A DNA stretch of 64,000 bases from Mycolicibacterium goodii. GTDB taxonomy: Bacteria > Actinomycetota > Actinomycetes > Mycobacteriales > Mycobacteriaceae. This document shows positions 61,270 to 64,000 of this stretch, one piece after another (position 1 is the stretch's first letter; each line of letters begins with the position of its first letter). Under the pieces are notes generated by a model. It was not told where the DNA came from and did no database searches. It was given only the letters and a program-made list of their open reading frames with translations. Both the position numbers and the translations under genes were made by a program. The stretch lies in contig NZ_CP012150.1 of assembly GCF_001187505.1 (NCBI RefSeq), forward strand, positions 6,854,048 through 6,918,047, given 5' to 3'.

Positions 61270-63132
61270 TCAACGCCGCAGGCCACCGACGTCGCGGACG
61301 GCACCGCGATCGGCGGAGGTCGCCAGCAGCGCGTACGCGCGTAACGCCGTCGACACCGGGCGTACCCGGTCGCGCGGCTGGTAGCCGCCGCGCGCCGGCA
61401 GCTCCTCGCGTCGCCGCGCGAGCTCGTCGTCGGAGACGTCGAGTGTGACTTTCCGGGCGGGTATGTCGATCGTGACCCGGTCACCGTCACGGATCAGTGC
61501 GATCGGGCCACCGGCCGCGGCCTCCGGTGACACGTGCCCGATCGACAGCCCGGAGCTGCCGCCGGAGAACCGCCCGTCGGTGATCAGCGCGCAGGACTTG
61601 CCGAGCCCGCGTCCCTTCAGGAACGACGTCGGGTAGAGCATCTCCTGCATTCCCGGCCCGCCCCGCGGGCCTTCGTAGCGCACGACGACGACGTCGCCTG
61701 CGGTGATCCGGCCGCCGAGAATGGCGTCGACCGCCTCCTCCTGGGACTCGACCACCACGGCGGGCCCGGTGAAGGTCAGCAGGTTCTCGTCGACGCCCGC
61801 GGTTTTGACCACCGCGCCGTCGGGCGCCAGGTTGCCGGCCAGGATCGCCAGCCCACCGTCGGGCGAATAGGCATGGGCCACATCGCGAATGCAGCCGCCC
61901 GCGGCGTCGAGATCCAGGCTCTCCCATTGTTCGGACTGCGAGAACGCGGTCGCGCTGCGCCGCCCACCCGGCGCGGCGTGGAACAGTGCGACGGCCTCGT
62001 CGGCGGGGTTGTCGCCTCGGACATCCCAGGCGCCGAGCCAGTCGTCGAGGGTGGCGGCGTGGATCGCGTGGACATCCTTGGCCAGCATTCCGGCGCGGTG
62101 CAGTTCGCCGAGGATCGCGGGGATGCCGCCGGCGCGGTGCACGTCCTCCATCAGATAGGAACCGTTCGGCGCGACCTTGCACAGGCACGGGATGCGCCGG
62201 GAGATGCGGTCGATCTCGGCGAGGGGAAAGTCCAGTTCGGCCTCGTGGGCGGCGGCCAGCAGGTGCAGCACGGTGTTGGTCGATCCACCCATCGCGATGT
62301 CCATCGCCATCGCGTTCTCGAACGCCGCGCGCGATGCGATGGCCCGCGGCAGCACCGAGCCGTCACCGCCGCCGTAGTACCGTTCGGCGAGCTCCATGAT
62401 GGCGCTACCGGCCTTCTGGTACAGCGCTTTTCGTGCGGTGTGGGTGGCCAGCAGCGAACCGTTGCCCGGCAAGGCCAGGCCGAGGGCCTCGACGAGGCAG
62501 TTCATCGAGTTGGCGGTGAACATGCCCGAACACGATCCGCACGTCGGGCATGCGGCCTCCTCGATGCGGACCAGGTCCTCGTCACTGGTGGTGGGGTCGG
62601 CGGCGCCGCTCATCGAGTCGATGAGATGCAGGCCGGTGCGCATCCGGCCGTCGACGAGGGTGGCGCGCCCGCCTTCCATGGGACCGCCGGAGACGAACAC
62701 CGTCGGCACGTTGAGCCGCAGCGCCGCCATCAGCATGCCCGGGGTGATCTTGTCGCAGTTCGAGATGCACACCAGCGCATCGGCTTTGTGCGCCTCCACC
62801 ATGTACTCCACCGAGTCGGCGATGAGGTCGCGCGACGGCAGCGAGTAGAGCATGCCCGAGTGGCCCATGGCGATACCGTCGTCGACGGCGATGGTGTTGA
62901 ACTCGCGCGGGATGCCGCCCGCGGCGCGGATGGCGTCGGAGACGATCCGGCCAACCGGCTGCAGGTGCGTGTGCCCCGGCACGAACTCGGTGAAGCTGTT
63001 GGCGACCGCGACGATCGGCTTGCCGAAGTCTTCGCGGGCCACCCCGGCCGCGCGTAACAACGCCCGGGCACCCGCCATGTTGCGACCGTGCGTCACCGTC
63101 CGTGACCGCAGTGGAAGGGAGGAAGCTGCCAT
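61270..63132 (-). CDS. ilvD: Dihydroxy-acid dehydratase
   Basis: A 620-residue dihydroxy-acid dehydratase for branched-chain amino acid synthesis. Cluster Cys residues are in [10 protein letters not shown] and [19 protein letters not shown], the latter typical of the IlvD/Edd family. [20 protein letters not shown] and [20 protein letters not shown] are conserved. ATG 63132 gives the standard length; ten further residues upstream seem not conserved. The E. coli-type length contrasts with shorter actinobacterial ilvD forms. It diverges from an MmyB-type regulator. Confidence 0.94.
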   Translation of the reverse strand: MAASSLPLRSRTVTHGRNMAGARALLRAAGVAREDFGKPIVAVANSFTEFVPGHTHLQPVGRIVSDAIRAAGGIPREFNTIAVDDGIAMGHSGMLYSLPSRDLIADSVEYMVEAHKADALVCISNCDKITPGMLMAALRLNVPTVFVSGGPMEGGRATLVDGRMRTGLHLIDSMSGAADPTTSDEDLVRIEEAACPTCGSCSGMFTANSMNCLVEALGLALPGNGSLLATHTARKALYQKAGSAIMELAERYYGGGDGSVLPRAIASRAAFENAMAMDIAMGGSTNTVLHLLAAAHEAELDFPLAEIDRISRRIPCLCKVAPNGSYLMEDVHRAGGIPAILGELHRAGMLAKDVHAIHAATLDDWLGAWDVRGDNPADEAVALFHAAPGGRRSATAFSQSEQWESLDLDAAGGCIRDVAHAYSPDGGLAILAGNLAPDGAVVKTAGVDENLLTFTGPAVVVESQEEAVDAILGGRITAGDVVVVRYEGPRGGPGMQEMLYPTSFLKGRGLGKSCALITDGRFSGGSSGLSIGHVSPEAAAGGPIALIRDGDRVTIDIPARKVTLDVSDDELARRREELPARGGYQPRDRVRPVSTALRAYALLATSADRGAVRDVGGLRR

Positions 63133-63178
63133 GCGAACACTGTCGGCACCGCCAAGTCGCACCGGAAGACGGCGTCAC

Positions 63179-63200
63179 CACTAGTAGTGACAGCACTAGT
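63179..63200. promoter_or_regulatory. Candidate operator between ilvD and the MmyB-type regulator
   Basis: CACTA-G-TAGTG at 63179-63189 is a perfect inverted repeat, and CACTAGT recurs at 63194-63200, 15 bases on. Both lie in the 76-bp divergent spacer, 9 bases before the regulator's start codon. Binding by that regulator is inferred. Confidence 0.5.
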
Positions 63201-63208
63201 CTCGGGGC

Positions 63209-64000
63209 ATGGCGACCCTGGAAAAGCACCGCGGCGAACTCGGCGCGTTCCTGCGTGCGCGCCGTGAACGCCTGAACCGCGCTGACTTCGGCCTGCCGCC
63301 CGCCGGCCGCAACCGCACCGTCGGGTTGCGCCGCGAGGAGGTCTCGTACCTGTCGGGGGTCAGCGTCACCTGGTACACCTGGCTCGAACAGGGCCGCGAC
63401 ATCAACCCGTCGCGGCAGGTGCTCGACGCGATCAGCCGCACCCTGCGCCTCACCGCAGCCCAGCATCGCTATGTGCTGACACTGGCCGGCTTCGCACCGG
63501 TCTCGGCGGCTCCCGTCGACGACGTCAACGACGTTCCCGCGCACGTGCAGCGCCTGCTCGACGCGATCGGCGACAACCCCGCCTACGCGCTGACCCCGGA
63601 GTGGGGTATCGCCGGCTGGAACGCGGCATACCAGCGCCTCTACCCCAATGTCGCGTCGACGCCACCGGCCGAGCGCAACCTGCTGTGGGCGGTTTTCACC
63701 GATCCCGCGGTCCGCACGCTGCTCGACGACTGGCAGGTGACCAGCCAGCGGTTCCTCGCGGAGTTCCGTGCCGAGATCGGCCCGCGCCTGGGCAATCCCG
63801 CGCTGCTCGGGTTGATCGAGCGGTTGTCGGAGGCCAGTGACGAGTTCCGGGCGGGTTGGGAACGGCACGACATCCGCGGCTTCGAGTCGCGTGAACGGGT
63901 TTTCCACCACCCCGAGTTCGGTGTGGTGACCTACGAGCACCACCAGTTGCGCCCGTCGGATCAACCCGAACTTCAACTCGTCGTCTACACCCCGACCGGA
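63209..64000 (+). CDS. XRE/MmyB-like transcriptional regulator, 3' end outside the window
   Basis: 264 codons of a regulator that runs off the right edge. The HTH part (residues 9-75) contains NRTVGLRREEVSYLSGVSVT and WLEQGRDINPSRQVLDAISR; the second part (about 105-264) is an MmyB-type PAS-like domain (ALTPEWGIAGWNAAYQRLY, VFHHPEFGVVTYEHHQL). It is a paralogue of the regulator at 46167. ATG 63209 has GGGG just upstream. It faces ilvD across 76 bp with a palindromic site; the true target may lie beyond the window. Confidence 0.88.
   Translation, partial: MATLEKHRGELGAFLRARRERLNRADFGLPPAGRNRTVGLRREEVSYLSGVSVTWYTWLEQGRDINPSRQVLDAISRTLRLTAAQHRYVLTLAGFAPVSAAPVDDVNDVPAHVQRLLDAIGDNPAYALTPEWGIAGWNAAYQRLYPNVASTPPAERNLLWAVFTDPAVRTLLDDWQVTSQRFLAEFRAEIGPRLGNPALLGLIERLSEASDEFRAGWERHDIRGFESRERVFHHPEFGVVTYEHHQLRPSDQPELQLVVYTPTG

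Overview
The window looks like chromosomal DNA of a fast-growing mycobacterium, closely resembling Mycolicibacterium smegmatis. Evidence: high GC, the block thrT-metT-rpmG-hadABC-trpT-secE-nusG-rplK-rplA followed by mycolic acid methyltransferases, lipG, an ABC1 kinase and a GH38 alpha-mannosidase (the order known around Rv0629c-Rv0648 in M. tuberculosis), echA3 beside recCBD, and frequent GTG/TTG starts. I see no insertion sequence, prophage, CRISPR array or plasmid function. It is mostly core chromosome with a few accessory or metabolic islands.

Layout. 0-13 kb: a truncated GH38 mannosidase, an EEP-fold phosphatase/nuclease, an orphan nucleotidyltransferase, a WYL regulator divergent from two DinB-fold genes, a TetR regulator divergent from an MpaB-type oxygenase, ABC1 kinase, lipG, two mycolate methyltransferases, and an ECF42-type sigma factor behind a double YCII (DGPF) protein. 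13-18 kb, minus strand: the ribosomal/transcription/FAS-II block with three tRNAs. 18-25 kb: NsrR and flavohemoglobin with a clear operator, a metallo-beta-lactamase-fold hydrolase, a DUF2235 protein that has lost its nucleophile, an enoyl-CoA hydratase and a MarR/MFS pair. 25-33.4 kb: recC-recB-recD, each overlapping the next by 4 bp. 34-45 kb: L,D-transpeptidase, a Doc/ribbon-helix-helix toxin-antitoxin pair, a DUF302 protein, release factor 3, MscS channel, a phytase-like lipoprotein and an OPT transporter. 45-49.6 kb: aldo/keto reductase with divergent MmyB-type regulator, an ArsR/SRPBCC pair, and an unknown protein. 49.7-61.2 kb: a purine catabolic island. 61.3-64 kb: ilvD divergent from a second MmyB-type regulator that runs off the window.

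How the genes work together. The purine island encodes a complete route from guanine to allantoin: guanine deaminase makes xanthine, a molybdo-flavo xanthine dehydrogenase makes urate, urate oxidase, HIU hydrolase and OHCU decarboxylase carry urate to (S)-allantoin, and an 8-oxoguanine-type deaminase would feed urate directly. An NCS2 permease imports the base. The permease carries a C-terminal OHCU-decarboxylase-like domain whose catalytic His is replaced by Phe, while an intact stand-alone decarboxylase is the next gene. That fusion, the Fe-S/Mo fusion of the dehydrogenase, a neighbouring isopenicillin-N-synthase-like oxygenase and an orphan LuxR-type HTH protein are the most unusual features.

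Limits: all functional calls come from motifs and gene order read by eye; no search was run. Operators and promoters are pattern-based proposals.
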